NCBI GenBank assembly: GCA_964542855.1 | Contig: CAZIWJ010000173.1 | Span: forward strand, 1-7,832 | Direction: 5' to 3' | Source of the DNA: CAZIWJ01 sp964542855 | GTDB taxonomy: Bacteria > Bacteroidota > Bacteroidia > Cytophagales > Cyclobacteriaceae | Length of the DNA: 7,832 bases | In this document: piece after piece, positions 1-6,321 of the stretch | Numbering within the stretch: the first letter of the stretch is position 1 | How the letters are laid out: each line of letters starts with the position of its first letter | Made by a program: the position numbers and the translations under genes | The notes under the pieces: generated by a model | What the model saw: the letters and a program-made list of their open reading frames with translations, nothing else | What the model was told of the DNA's origin: nothing | Databases searched by the model: none

Positions 1-320
1 ACGATTGTATTATTTAAAGCTACAAAACGGGAAATTTTTGATTTCAAGTCGAAAAAAATGAAGACCAGAGCAGGTTAGGGGATATGGTGTGCGGCCGTGC
101 CACGGTGGCCTCGCCGAAGTGGTTTAGCGGAACCGGTTGGAGGGGGCAGGCAAAATGTTGCAGAAAGGCCAGCCGGGCCGGGCCTTGCGGGCCAATTTAT
201 TTTGAGCATGCAAACAGCCGTTGCGCAATTCCTCAGGTATCCTTTTACAGCATAACCAGTAAGTATAAACAATTCCTGAATCTGTTTTGAACAATCATGA
301 CCTGACTTGTCGTGGTTGTG
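1..320. other. Noncoding stretch with a GC-rich island (about 85-215)
   Basis: I see no gene here that I can support. Open frames of 65-68 codons exist on both strands, but they overlap one another and neither looks like a protein. Flanking DNA is AT-rich, whereas about 85-215 is strongly GC-rich with many GGCC/GCC words, for example GCCACGGTGGC (two 5-base arms around one base). The abrupt change in composition suggests a dispersed repeat or a decayed insertion rather than ordinary spacer. No clear terminator for the minus-strand gene ending at 321 is visible. Confidence 0.35.
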
Positions 321-869
321 CTAATTTACCTTAATCGTCATCATTACTTCTTTGGCTACCGGTTGCCAAATGGGGCGCAGGCGGTCGGCACAGGTAAAAT
401 TAAAAACCAGCGTATGGCCATCGTGAATGGTGTATAGCAGGTAAGTATACTTTCGGGTACCCGCCTGCCGGCTGTTGGCACGCTGTTCTTCTTTTCTTAA
501 CTCCCCTACGTACTCGAAGATAGCAAACTCTTTTCCGTTGATGGTGCGGGTAACTTCCTCTAGAAATTCCACCTCGCTGTGAATATTTGCTATTCCTGCC
601 TTGTAAAAACTTTTCATTAACGGAAAATCCTCTTCGTTCCAGGTAGAGGGGGCAATATTTACTGAAAAATCGACCAGGCGATTTTGGGAAGTGTAGGCTG
701 CCGTAGGTTTGCGGGTTAGCTTACGCCTAATTTCTTCATCGTTCATAGGAACAAAATTAACCGGAATCGAAACTTTAATTTTCCTGGTGATGCTTACTTC
801 CTTCAGGTCGGTAACCGGTAGCTGGATCAGTAGAAAAAATAAAACGGCAGAAAAAAACCCGTTCATCAT
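321..869 (-). CDS. Exported hypothetical protein, possible PsbP/DcrB-like fold
   Basis: This 182-residue protein has no function I can name. Residues 1-18 form a hydrophobic signal segment with no lipobox cysteine, so export to the periplasm is likely. The rest is soluble. Its pattern is a beta-rich start (VSIPVNF about 33-39), a central region with charged helices, then TINGKEFAIFEYVGEL and a hydrophobic strand HTLVFNFTCADR followed by a final helix ending MTIKV. That order, including a late 'FNFTC' strand then a short C-terminal helix, resembles the Mog1/PsbP/DcrB (DUF1795-type) sandwich; this is inference from pattern only. It starts with two methionines, so the start may be one codon later. 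It stands alone, with 488 bases separating it from the next minus-strand gene, and has a plausible promoter at 950-957. Stop is TAG. Confidence 0.75.
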   Translation of the reverse strand: MMNGFFSAVLFFLLIQLPVTDLKEVSITRKIKVSIPVNFVPMNDEEIRRKLTRKPTAAYTSQNRLVDFSVNIAPSTWNEEDFPLMKSFYKAGIANIHSEVEFLEEVTRTINGKEFAIFEYVGELRKEEQRANSRQAGTRKYTYLLYTIHDGHTLVFNFTCADRLRPIWQPVAKEVMMTIKVN

Positions 870-949
870 AAAGTTTTGGGTTTACAGGGGGGTTAAGTAC
901 AGCAACTTACCTTTTGTACAGACGAATATTATACTACATCAATTACTTG

Positions 950-957
950 CAAAAGTA
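950..957 (-). promoter_or_regulatory. Bacteroidota -7 promoter element for the 321-869 gene
   Basis: The minus strand reads TACTTTTG, an exact match to the Bacteroidota TAnnTTTG -7 motif, about 80 bases before the start codon at 869. No convincing -33 TTTG lies at the usual spacing. The element sits inside an inverted repeat, TACTT-N4-AAGTA (944-957), which could be an operator. Confidence 0.5.
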
Positions 958-1008
958 GTTGTTTTTATATACATTAATGTAATTCTTATCTTTCCAAATT
1001 TACAACGG

Positions 1009-1045
1009 GCCCCGCGATATCCTCCCCTGCGGGGCTTGTTTTTTT
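1009..1045 (+). terminator. Rho-independent terminator, plus strand, no gene upstream
   Basis: A perfect 7-bp GC stem (GCCCCGC at 1009-1015 pairing with GCGGGGC at 1029-1035) with a 13-base loop is followed directly by TTGTTTTTTT. This is a good intrinsic terminator for plus-strand transcription. No plus-strand gene precedes it; on the minus strand the stem is not followed by a T-run. Confidence 0.65.
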
Positions 1046-1146
1046 AATTCACGTAGTTACTCCCGGAAAACAGGCAAAAACAGGTTGCTCTATCGTGTCC
1101 TGCCGGTCCGCTTAGCAGTTTAATTGTTTAACCTAAGCACGTGGCA

Positions 1147-1176
1147 TGGTAACCGCCGTACCGGGAAGGTTTACCA
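1147..1176. other. Strong bulged hairpin, possible structured RNA
   Basis: TGGTAACC (1147-1154) pairs with GGTTTACCA (1168-1176) with one bulged T. Inside it CCG-TAC-CGG forms a second short stem (1156-1164). It lies about 50 bases before a terminator-like hairpin at 1226-1247, so together they could form the body and end of a small RNA. No known RNA family is recognised, and no promoter is identified for it. Confidence 0.3.
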
Positions 1177-1225
1177 CTTCAGCAATCAGGAGGAAATTTG
1201 CAACGCAAAAAAGAATGTTTTAATC

Positions 1226-1247
1226 AGCCATAAAGGGTGGCTTTTTT
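1226..1247 (+). terminator. Weak terminator-like hairpin, plus strand
   Basis: AGCCA (1226-1230) pairs with TGGCT (1238-1242) around a 7-base loop and runs into TTTTTT (1242-1247). The stem is only 5 bp. The T-tract again faces the plus direction, opposite to the neighbouring cyclophilin gene. Confidence 0.4.
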
Positions 1248-1357
1248 GGCGGCTTCATTTACTAGTTGCACAGCATTCTTTGGTTTCGTAGAAGGTTCCC
1301 TGTAAACGGTATAACAACAGTAATAAAGGAAACACTTTCACGATTAGTATTTAAACT

Positions 1358-1918
1358 TTACAGGTTATCAGGTGCAATGATGTCAACATCGAGCGTTACG
1401 GGCTCGATGGGTTTATCGGCGGCATCGCGCTCCTGGGCTGCAATTTTTTCCACTACTTCCATGCCCTGAATAACCTGTCCGAAAACGGTATAATTGCTAT
1501 CCAGGCGAGCAATACCTTCCTTATCCTGCACAATGTAAAACTGACAACCGGCTGAAAGTTTTTCCGGGTTATTGTCGCGCCCGGCCCCTACCGCTCCGTA
1601 CACGTGTTTAATGGTATCGGAAAACTCCGGTTTTAGTAAATAAGGGGAATTAGAGAACCCTTCGGGCGTGTCGGGGCAACCGCCCTGGATTACGAACCCG
1701 GGCACAACCCGGTTAAACGTTAATGTATCCCAGTAATTGGCCGCGGCCAGTTTCATGAAACTTTCACGATGGTTGGGAGTGGCATCGTGGAAACGGAAAA
1801 TTATTTCGCCCTGGGGCGTGGTAATGCGGGCCAGTGGATCAGATCCCGGGTCTTGTTTACCGGGCTGGCAGGCAATAATGAAAAGCAAAGTAGCATAAGT
1901 AATGAATCTGATGGTCAT
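1358..1918 (-). CDS. Lipoprotein peptidyl-prolyl isomerase, cyclophilin type
   Basis: This enzyme catalyses cis-trans isomerisation of X-Pro bonds during protein folding and is probably anchored in the cell envelope. Residues 1-17 form a lipoprotein signal ending in IIAC, with C17 the likely lipidated residue. The cyclophilin domain spans about 30-184. FNRVVPGFVIQGG (68-80) carries the catalytic arginine R70, and SAGCQFYIV (122-130) matches the Q111/F113 strand of human cyclophilin A. The tryptophan of the cyclosporin pocket (human W121) appears to be arginine (R138) and H126 appears to be Y143, so cyclosporin sensitivity is unlikely. Two cysteines, C81 and C125, replace the residues usual after IQGG and before QF. 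At 186 residues it is a normal single-domain length. It is transcribed divergently from the cytochrome bd operon. Confidence 0.93.
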   Translation of the reverse strand: MTIRFITYATLLFIIACQPGKQDPGSDPLARITTPQGEIIFRFHDATPNHRESFMKLAAANYWDTLTFNRVVPGFVIQGGCPDTPEGFSNSPYLLKPEFSDTIKHVYGAVGAGRDNNPEKLSAGCQFYIVQDKEGIARLDSNYTVFGQVIQGMEVVEKIAAQERDAADKPIEPVTLDVDIIAPDNL

Positions 1919-1957
1919 ATCTTCTCTGTTTACAGGCCATTAAGGGCAAAGTGTTCC

Positions 1958-1965
1958 CAAAAGTA
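1958..1965 (-). promoter_or_regulatory. Bacteroidota -7 promoter element for the cyclophilin gene
   Basis: The minus strand reads TACTTTTG, an exact TAnnTTTG match, 40 bases before the start codon at 1918. No good -33 element is seen at normal spacing. It lies close to the divergent cyd promoter, so the two may influence each other. Confidence 0.5.
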
Positions 1966-1989
1966 CCATACAAATCACCAATCCTGTAA

Positions 1990-2018
1990 TTGATCCTGCT
2001 CTTCCGGCCTTATCTTTG
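1990..2018 (+). promoter_or_regulatory. Promoter of the cytochrome bd operon
   Basis: TTG (1990-1992), an 18-base spacer and TATCTTTG (2011-2018) match the Bacteroidota -33/-7 consensus (TTG-N17 to N23-TAnnTTTG). Transcription would start at about 2024, leaving a leader of only about 14 bases before the ATG at 2038. This is the best promoter match in the window. Confidence 0.7.
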
Positions 2019-2037
2019 GTAGCAAATATAAGCAAAC

Positions 2038-2241
2038 ATGGAAAACGCAAAATCCATTAGAAAGCTCGTGTTACTGGTAATTACCCTGCTGGTTAGTTAC
2101 CATTTGCTAAAGCATCTACCCATTTCCGACCTGGAAGGAGTAATCAGTTATTCCAAAGCGTTGAAAATTACCGTAGGACTTGGATTTATTGCCGGAGCGT
2201 GGCTTATCTACAGAAAGTTAAATAATCAGCAAATTAAATAA
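2038..2241 (+). CDS. Small two-helix membrane protein, first gene of cyd operon
   Basis: I do not recognise a family for this 67-residue protein. It has two hydrophobic segments, about 9-24 and 42-58, joined by a short loop (HLPISDLEGVISYSK), with lysines and arginines at both ends (K5, R8, K9; R59, K60). By the positive-inside rule both ends face the cytoplasm. It is the first gene after the promoter at 1990-2018 and stops 12 bases before cydA, so it is very likely cotranscribed with the oxidase. A role as an accessory or assembly protein of cytochrome bd is plausible from position alone. It is not CydX, which has one helix and usually follows cydB. The start has no Shine-Dalgarno sequence but is A-rich (GCAAACATG), normal for this phylum. 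Confidence 0.8.
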   Translation: MENAKSIRKLVLLVITLLVSYHLLKHLPISDLEGVISYSKALKITVGLGFIAGAWLIYRKLNNQQIK

Positions 2242-2253
2242 AATAATATATAT

Positions 2254-3657
2254 ATGGATCAGCTGGATGTTGAATTGCTATCGCGGTTGCAATTCGCCTT
2301 TACCATTATGTTTCACTACCTCTTCCCCCCTTTCAGTATTGGGCTTGGATTACTGCTGGTAATTTTTGAAGCTACTTACCTGATTACCGGAGACAAGTTA
2401 TACGAAACCATTACCCGGTTCTGGATTAAAATATTTGCTGCTAATTTTTCTATCGGAGTGGCTTCCGGTATTGTAATGGAATTTGAATTCGGTACCAACT
2501 GGGCCTCCTATGCCCGCTTTGTTGGTGATGTTTTTGGTTCTCCCCTGGCGGCTGAAGGAATTTTTGCTTTCTTCCTGGAATCGGGATTCCTGGCTATTCT
2601 TTTGTTCGGTTGGAACCGGGTTAATAAACGCGTTCACATGTTTTCGACAGCCATGGTAGCCCTGGGGTCGATAATGTCTGCATTCTGGATTGTTGTAGCC
2701 AACTCCTGGCAGCAGACCCCGGTGGCTTACCAACTGGTTACCGACGCAGCCGGCATGACGCGGGCTGAAATTACCGATTTCTGGGGCATGGTGTTCAACC
2801 CTTCGGCTATGGTTCGGTTTAGCCACGTAGTTGTGGGGGCATTTATTCAGGGGGCTTTCCTGGTTCTGAGCGTTTCCGCCTATTATCTGATTAAGAAAAA
2901 ACACGTTCGCTTTGCCAAAACATCATTTCGTACCGCCCTGCTGGTGGCTACGGTTGCAGCCCTCGGGCAACTGGCACTGGGGCACTGGCACGGGCAGGTG
3001 GTAGCTGAGCACCAGCCGGCCAAGTTGGCAGCTTACGAAGGGGTGTACGAAACCCAGCGGGAGGCCCCGCTTACCGTGATCGGGTATACTGATCCGGAGG
3101 AACAAAAAACGGTAGGTATTGAAATTCCTGGTCTGCTCAGCTTTCTGTCTTTCAACGACACACAGGCTGAAATAAAAGGCCTGAACGAATTTCCGAAAGA
3201 TGAGTGGCCCCCCGTTGCCTCGGTTTTTCAAACCTATCACCTGATGGTGGCCCTGGGCATGTTTTTTATCGGGCTTACGCTCTTTAGTAGCTACCTGCTC
3301 TGGCGTAAACAGTTATTCAATAAGCGCTGGCTGCTCTTTTTATACCAGTTTGCCGTTATTCTACCCGTTATTGCTAACCAGTTAGGCTGGGTATCGGCCG
3401 AACGCGGCCGCCAGCCCTGGATCGTGCAGGGGCTTTTGAAAACCAGCGACGGACTTTCCAAATCGGTAACCGCCCCCGAAGTGCTTACTTCGCTCATCCT
3501 GTTCGGTATTGTGTATACCTTGTTATTTTTTGTGTGGACCTACGTGCTGGATAGAGAAATTAAGCACGGGCCTGAAAAGTACCATGCCGACCTGAAAACG
3601 GTGTACCCGGAGAAAGAAGCCCGGGTAGATGCTGTTAACCGATTGCTGAAACGATAA
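2254..3657 (+). CDS. cydA: Cytochrome bd-type quinol oxidase subunit I
   Basis: CydA is the quinol-oxidising, heme-bearing subunit of cytochrome bd, an inner-membrane terminal oxidase that reduces O2 to water. Expected residues are present: H21 (heme b595 ligand, within SRLQFAFTIMFHYLFPP), H191 and M331 (heme b558 ligands, in RFSH and TYHLMVALG), E101 and E109 of the heme region (AAEGIFAFFLES), and E383 with GRQPW (SAERGRQPW). The Q-loop begins with EHQPAKLAAYEG, whose K257 and E262 correspond to the quinone-binding K252 and E257 of Escherichia coli. At 467 residues, against about 522 in E. coli, it lacks the C-terminal Q-loop insertion and is of the short-loop class. The upstream membrane protein ends 12 bases before it and cydB begins 24 bases after it. 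The start follows an AT-rich ATATATAT stretch. Confidence 0.97.
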   Translation: MDQLDVELLSRLQFAFTIMFHYLFPPFSIGLGLLLVIFEATYLITGDKLYETITRFWIKIFAANFSIGVASGIVMEFEFGTNWASYARFVGDVFGSPLAAEGIFAFFLESGFLAILLFGWNRVNKRVHMFSTAMVALGSIMSAFWIVVANSWQQTPVAYQLVTDAAGMTRAEITDFWGMVFNPSAMVRFSHVVVGAFIQGAFLVLSVSAYYLIKKKHVRFAKTSFRTALLVATVAALGQLALGHWHGQVVAEHQPAKLAAYEGVYETQREAPLTVIGYTDPEEQKTVGIEIPGLLSFLSFNDTQAEIKGLNEFPKDEWPPVASVFQTYHLMVALGMFFIGLTLFSSYLLWRKQLFNKRWLLFLYQFAVILPVIANQLGWVSAERGRQPWIVQGLLKTSDGLSKSVTAPEVLTSLILFGIVYTLLFFVWTYVLDREIKHGPEKYHADLKTVYPEKEARVDAVNRLLKR

Positions 3658-3681
3658 CTTTTGCACCATTAATTTTTTACC

Positions 3682-4755
3682 ATGGACTTCAACGTAATCT
3701 GGTACCTGATTATAGGTATATTATTGATGGGATACGCTATACTCGATGGGTTCGACCTGGGGGTAGGTGCCCTTCACCTCTTCAGTAAAGGCGACCATAA
3801 CCGTAGAGTACTACTTAACTCTATTGGGCCGGTATGGGATGGGAACGAAGTGTGGCTCATTACTGCCGGAGGAGCCCTGTTTGCTGCCTTTCCCGATGTA
3901 TACGCTACTGCGTTTTCCAGCTTCTACCTGCCTTTCATGTTTTTGCTGGTGGCCCTAATTTTCCGGGCCGTATCGATCGAGTTTCGCAGCAAAGAAACCA
4001 GCACGCGGTGGAGAGGTACCTGGGACACGCTTTTTTCTATCGGATCGGCCCTGTCTGCCCTGCTGTTCGGAATAGCTATTGGTAACGTGGTTATTGGCTT
4101 TCCCATCGGATCGGATAAAGAGTACGCCGGGACTTTCCTCGACCTCATTACTCCTTACACCTTATTTACCGGTATATTCAGTTTGGTGATGTTTACCATG
4201 CACGGGGCTATTTACCTGAACATTAAAACCGAAGGAGAACTGCAACAGCAGGTAAAAGGATGGATAAAAAACTCTTACCTGGTTTTTTTAATCCTGTATG
4301 CCGGCTTAACGGCTTATACTTTATATCTGAGGCCGGAAATGATTGCCAATTTCTCATTCGGCACGGTACCATTACAAACCCCGCATGCGCTAATCAGAGA
4401 TAATCAGTTTGTTATTTCAATCATGGCGTGGAGTGTGGTGCTATTAAATGTACTGGCTATCATGAACATCCCGCGTACGCTGATAAAGGATAAACCCATA
4501 CAAACGTTTGTATCGTCTGCCTGTTCAATCGCCGCAGTGGTGATGTTGTTCGCACTGGGCATATTTCCGAATATGATGGTTTCCAACATCCAGCCCGGAT
4601 ATAGCCTTGACATCTATAATGCATCTTCTTCTGATTACACCCTGCGTACCATGTTCTACGTGGCAATTTGGGGAATGCCGTTCGTATTGGGCTATACCAG
4701 TATCATTTACTGGACGTACAGGGGAAAAACCAAACTCGATGAAAGCAGCTACTAA
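3682..4755 (+). CDS. cydB: Cytochrome bd-type quinol oxidase subunit II
   Basis: CydB is the second integral-membrane subunit of cytochrome bd and stabilises the heme assembly. The 357-residue protein (E. coli has 379) is composed of hydrophobic helices and opens with the family signature LDGFDLGVG (21-29; D22 and D25), followed by NSIGPVWDGNEVWLITAGGALFAAFP, which contains the WDGN-VW motif (52-58). The C-terminal part keeps the FPNMM and NASSSDYTL stretches seen in other CydB proteins. It follows cydA by 24 bases and its last 17 bases overlap the start of the araC-type gene, so translation of the two may be coupled. No cydX-like gene or cydC/cydD transporter lies in the window; heme-insertion functions must be encoded elsewhere. 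Confidence 0.96.
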   Translation: MDFNVIWYLIIGILLMGYAILDGFDLGVGALHLFSKGDHNRRVLLNSIGPVWDGNEVWLITAGGALFAAFPDVYATAFSSFYLPFMFLLVALIFRAVSIEFRSKETSTRWRGTWDTLFSIGSALSALLFGIAIGNVVIGFPIGSDKEYAGTFLDLITPYTLFTGIFSLVMFTMHGAIYLNIKTEGELQQQVKGWIKNSYLVFLILYAGLTAYTLYLRPEMIANFSFGTVPLQTPHALIRDNQFVISIMAWSVVLLNVLAIMNIPRTLIKDKPIQTFVSSACSIAAVVMLFALGIFPNMMVSNIQPGYSLDIYNASSSDYTLRTMFYVAIWGMPFVLGYTSIIYWTYRGKTKLDESSY

Positions 4756-5617
4756 CCAGGAATTACCGATTTATTGCATTGGTAATTTTGAAAACGAAGA
4801 ACAAAATAAGGCATTCAGCATTCACCGGCTGGAAGACCTGGTAACCGATTACGAATTTACCGCCAAACCTCACCGGCATCAGTTTTACACCCTTACTATT
4901 TTTACCGGGGGAAGTGGCAAGCATACGATTGATTTCAAAACCTACGACGTTAAGCCCTGTAGCATCTTCTTCCTTTGCCCGGGGCAAATGCACCACTGGA
5001 CGCTTTCTGACGATGTAAAAGGCTACGCAATATTCTGGTACGAGTCTTTTCTGCCCATGCGGAGTAATTCAGAACTGAATGTTTTACCATTTTTTCAGCC
5101 CCTCGATCAAATCCCCGCACTGTACATCGACTGCTTCAGGGAAGCAGAAGTAGGCAATGTGGTTAACAAGCTGTTTAAAGAATATTCTTTGCAGCAGCCC
5201 TATCGAGAACGCTTCCTGAAATTATACCTGGAACTGTTGCTACTGGAATTGTCGCGCTTCCCCGATAACCAGACGAAAAATGTAGCCGGCGAACCATTGA
5301 ACACCCTTTACCGCTACATGGCGCTGATTGATCAGCACTACGACAGGCACCTAAGCGTACAGGAATATGCCGATCAGCTAAACATGAGCCCGAAAAACCT
5401 GAATAAAATCTGTAAAAGGGCGATCGACAAAACGGCCAGTGAATTGATTTACGATCGCCTGATCCTGGAAGCCCAGCGCCTACTCACTTACACCAATCAG
5501 AGCGTACAGCAAATTGGTTTTCAGCTGGGGTTTCTCGACCCCTCCTACTTTGTTCGCTTCTTTAAGAAGCAACGTAATTGCACGCCCGAGCAATTCAGAA
5601 AAAATAACCCCGTCTGA
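4739..5617 (+). CDS. AraC-family transcriptional regulator
   Basis: This 292-residue DNA-binding regulator has an N-terminal cupin-like sensor domain (about 38-105) with PHRHQFY (H45, H47), a G-rich turn and FFLCPGQMHHW. The C-terminal AraC DNA-binding domain has two helix-turn-helix units: SVQEYADQLNMSPKNLNKIC (206-225) and SVQQIGFQLGFLDPSYFVRF (255-274), ending with TPEQFRK. I chose the ATG at 4739, which overlaps the cydB stop by 17 bases. The frame stays open to an ATG at 4607, but that part lies within cydB and does not resemble a regulator. Being last in the cyd operon, it may control cyd expression or the genes that follow; its ligand cannot be told from the sequence. The final codons lie at the start of a repeat found again before the porin gene. 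Confidence 0.92.
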   Translation: MKAATNQELPIYCIGNFENEEQNKAFSIHRLEDLVTDYEFTAKPHRHQFYTLTIFTGGSGKHTIDFKTYDVKPCSIFFLCPGQMHHWTLSDDVKGYAIFWYESFLPMRSNSELNVLPFFQPLDQIPALYIDCFREAEVGNVVNKLFKEYSLQQPYRERFLKLYLELLLLELSRFPDNQTKNVAGEPLNTLYRYMALIDQHYDRHLSVQEYADQLNMSPKNLNKICKRAIDKTASELIYDRLILEAQRLLTYTNQSVQQIGFQLGFLDPSYFVRFFKKQRNCTPEQFRKNNPV

Positions 5618-5822
5618 TTAACAGCTTGTTACAACATTATCTTTTGGGTTACAAATTCGCTTTTGATCCCTTTCACTTTTAACCACAGTACAGTACTGTA
5701 CAGTACCTCACCAGTTTTATCTGCTGTAGGGTTGAATCAGGTTAAGTTAACGATGCTTTCAGCAATTAGCTTGTTTAGCAGGTAAATCCTGAATTTTAGC
5801 CCGTAAAAGCAAATTTCAACAA
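5601..5822 (+). repeat. Long direct repeat, copy A (araC-rhodanese spacer)
   Basis: This stretch, from the last codons of the araC-type gene into the following spacer, matches 7153-7352 at about 80% by hand alignment, with one 21-base segment (5671-5691) missing from copy B. Best-conserved pieces are CTTTTGGG, an 18-base identical core GTACTGTACAGTACCTCA (5693-5710), TCAGGTTAAGT, AACGATGC, ATTAGCTTGTT and AAATTTCAACAA. It also contains the dyad GTTAAGTTAAC (5741-5751), and AGCTTGTT occurs twice (5623-5630 and 5768-5775), as it does in copy B. No open frame is shared by the two copies, so this is noncoding: a control region, an RNA or a mobile repeat. Confidence 0.85.
5688..5706. promoter_or_regulatory. 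Four-unit GTAC array, overlapping palindromes
   Basis: The sequence GTACAGTACTGTACAGTAC is four GTAC units separated by single bases (A, T, A). It forms two overlapping perfect 14-bp palindromes (5688-5701 and 5693-5706). Such dyads often bind dimeric repressors or activators. Copy B of the repeat keeps three units. The cognate protein is unknown. Confidence 0.5.
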
Positions 5823-5972
5823 TTTCTTAACCCGCTGTTTAGTGGCAATGAGTAAAATCATTTTAACAAATGAAAACTTTATCATATATTAACGTATGAA
5901 TAAATAATCATGTTTACATTCTTATGGTTAGCATGACACGGATTAGATAGCAAGAACAAAATAAAATCGACG
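5823..5972 (+). promoter_or_regulatory. AT-rich leader before the rhodanese gene
   Basis: These 150 bases separate repeat copy A from the rhodanese start and are very AT-rich. They contain a perfect dyad TAAAATCATTTTA (5853-5865). No TAnnTTTG element is present; TTAACA and TATATT 16 bases apart near 5863-5890 resemble a sigma-70 promoter but this is not the phylum's usual form. The promoter of the rhodanese-carbonic anhydrase unit should lie here or in the repeat. Confidence 0.35.
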
Positions 5973-6320
5973 ATGAAAATTTCAGACTTATTTAAACGAT
6001 CGGGTAATAACGCACCCGCACCTTACAAGAATATAAACAGCGACGAAGCTGAAAAAATGAAAGATGTTGTTTTCCTGGATGTTCGTAGTCCGGGCGAACA
6101 TGCATCCGGTCATATTCCCGGTTCAAAACTGCTGAACGTTATGGACCCGTCTTTTGCCAGCGGTATAGAAGAGCTGCCGAAAGATAAAACTTACGTGGTT
6201 TACTGCAGGAGTGGCAACCGCAGCAGCTCCGCCTGTAAGCAAATGGCCGGGGCAGGGTTTGAGAACCTGTATAATTTAAAAGGAGGCCTGATGTTTTGGA
6301 ACGGTAAAGTTAAAAAGTAA
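5973..6320 (+). CDS. Single-domain rhodanese-like sulfurtransferase
   Basis: Rhodanese domains carry sulfur as a persulfide on a catalytic cysteine and move it from donors such as thiosulfate to acceptors such as cyanide or thiols. This 115-residue protein is one such domain with no signal peptide, so it should be cytoplasmic. It shows VVFLDVRSPGEHASGHIPGS (32-51), the active-site loop CRSGNRS (78-84) with C78 as the persulfide cysteine, and the C-terminal NLKGG-W motif (101-109). The six-residue loop after the cysteine fits sulfur rather than phosphate chemistry. The physiological substrate cannot be told. The next gene starts one base after its stop, so the two form one unit. The start follows an A-rich stretch without a Shine-Dalgarno sequence. 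Confidence 0.93.
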   Translation: MKISDLFKRSGNNAPAPYKNINSDEAEKMKDVVFLDVRSPGEHASGHIPGSKLLNVMDPSFASGIEELPKDKTYVVYCRSGNRSSSACKQMAGAGFENLYNLKGGLMFWNGKVKK

Positions 6321-6321
6321 T

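Larger units (their letters stand above)
870..1357. other. Long intergenic region between two minus-strand genes
   Basis: These 488 bases hold no supportable open frame. From left to right they contain the leader and promoter of the 321-869 gene, a terminator-like hairpin on the plus strand (1009-1045), a strong bulged hairpin (1147-1176), an AGGAGG word at about 1188, a second terminator-like hairpin on the plus strand (1226-1247) and a copy of the word CCTGTAAAC (1299-1307). The two T-tracts face away from the direction in which both flanking genes are transcribed, so an unannotated plus-strand transcript is possible. No clear terminator for the cyclophilin gene ending at 1358 is seen on the minus strand. 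Confidence 0.5.

Noticed and set aside
75..290. Overlapping open frames on both strands in the GC-rich island
   Set aside because: Both follow GC-rich composition, lack domain-like patterns, and overlap each other; neither can be supported as a gene.
709..1047. 112-codon plus-strand open frame
   Set aside because: It lies partly antisense to the exported protein gene and then runs through the promoter and terminator hairpin; its sequence looks noncoding.
1266..1469. 67-codon plus-strand open frame near the cyclophilin 3' end
   Set aside because: More than half is antisense to the cyclophilin gene, and it shows no recognisable domain.
1979..1994. Fnr/Crp-like site (TTGAT) upstream of the cyd operon
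   Set aside because: Only one half-site (TTGAT at 1990) is present with no ATCAA partner at the right spacing, and it coincides with the -33 element.
2398..2904. 168-codon minus-strand open frame inside cydA
   Set aside because: It is antisense to conserved CydA sequence with all heme ligands; composition is that of a shadow frame.
4607..4738. Upstream extension of the AraC-type frame to an earlier ATG at 4607
   Set aside because: It lies wholly inside cydB, encodes cysteine/tryptophan-rich sequence unlike regulators, and the ATG at 4739 gives a normal-length protein.
5638..5646. TAnnTTTG promoter in repeat copy A (TATCTTTTG) and B (TACCTTTTG)
   Set aside because: The motif has one extra base, and the nearest upstream TTG is only nine bases away, too close for a -33 element.
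5688..5706. LexA (SOS) box reading of the CTGTACAG palindrome
   Set aside because: The CTG-N10-CAG spacing of known LexA boxes is not met, and no SOS gene follows.
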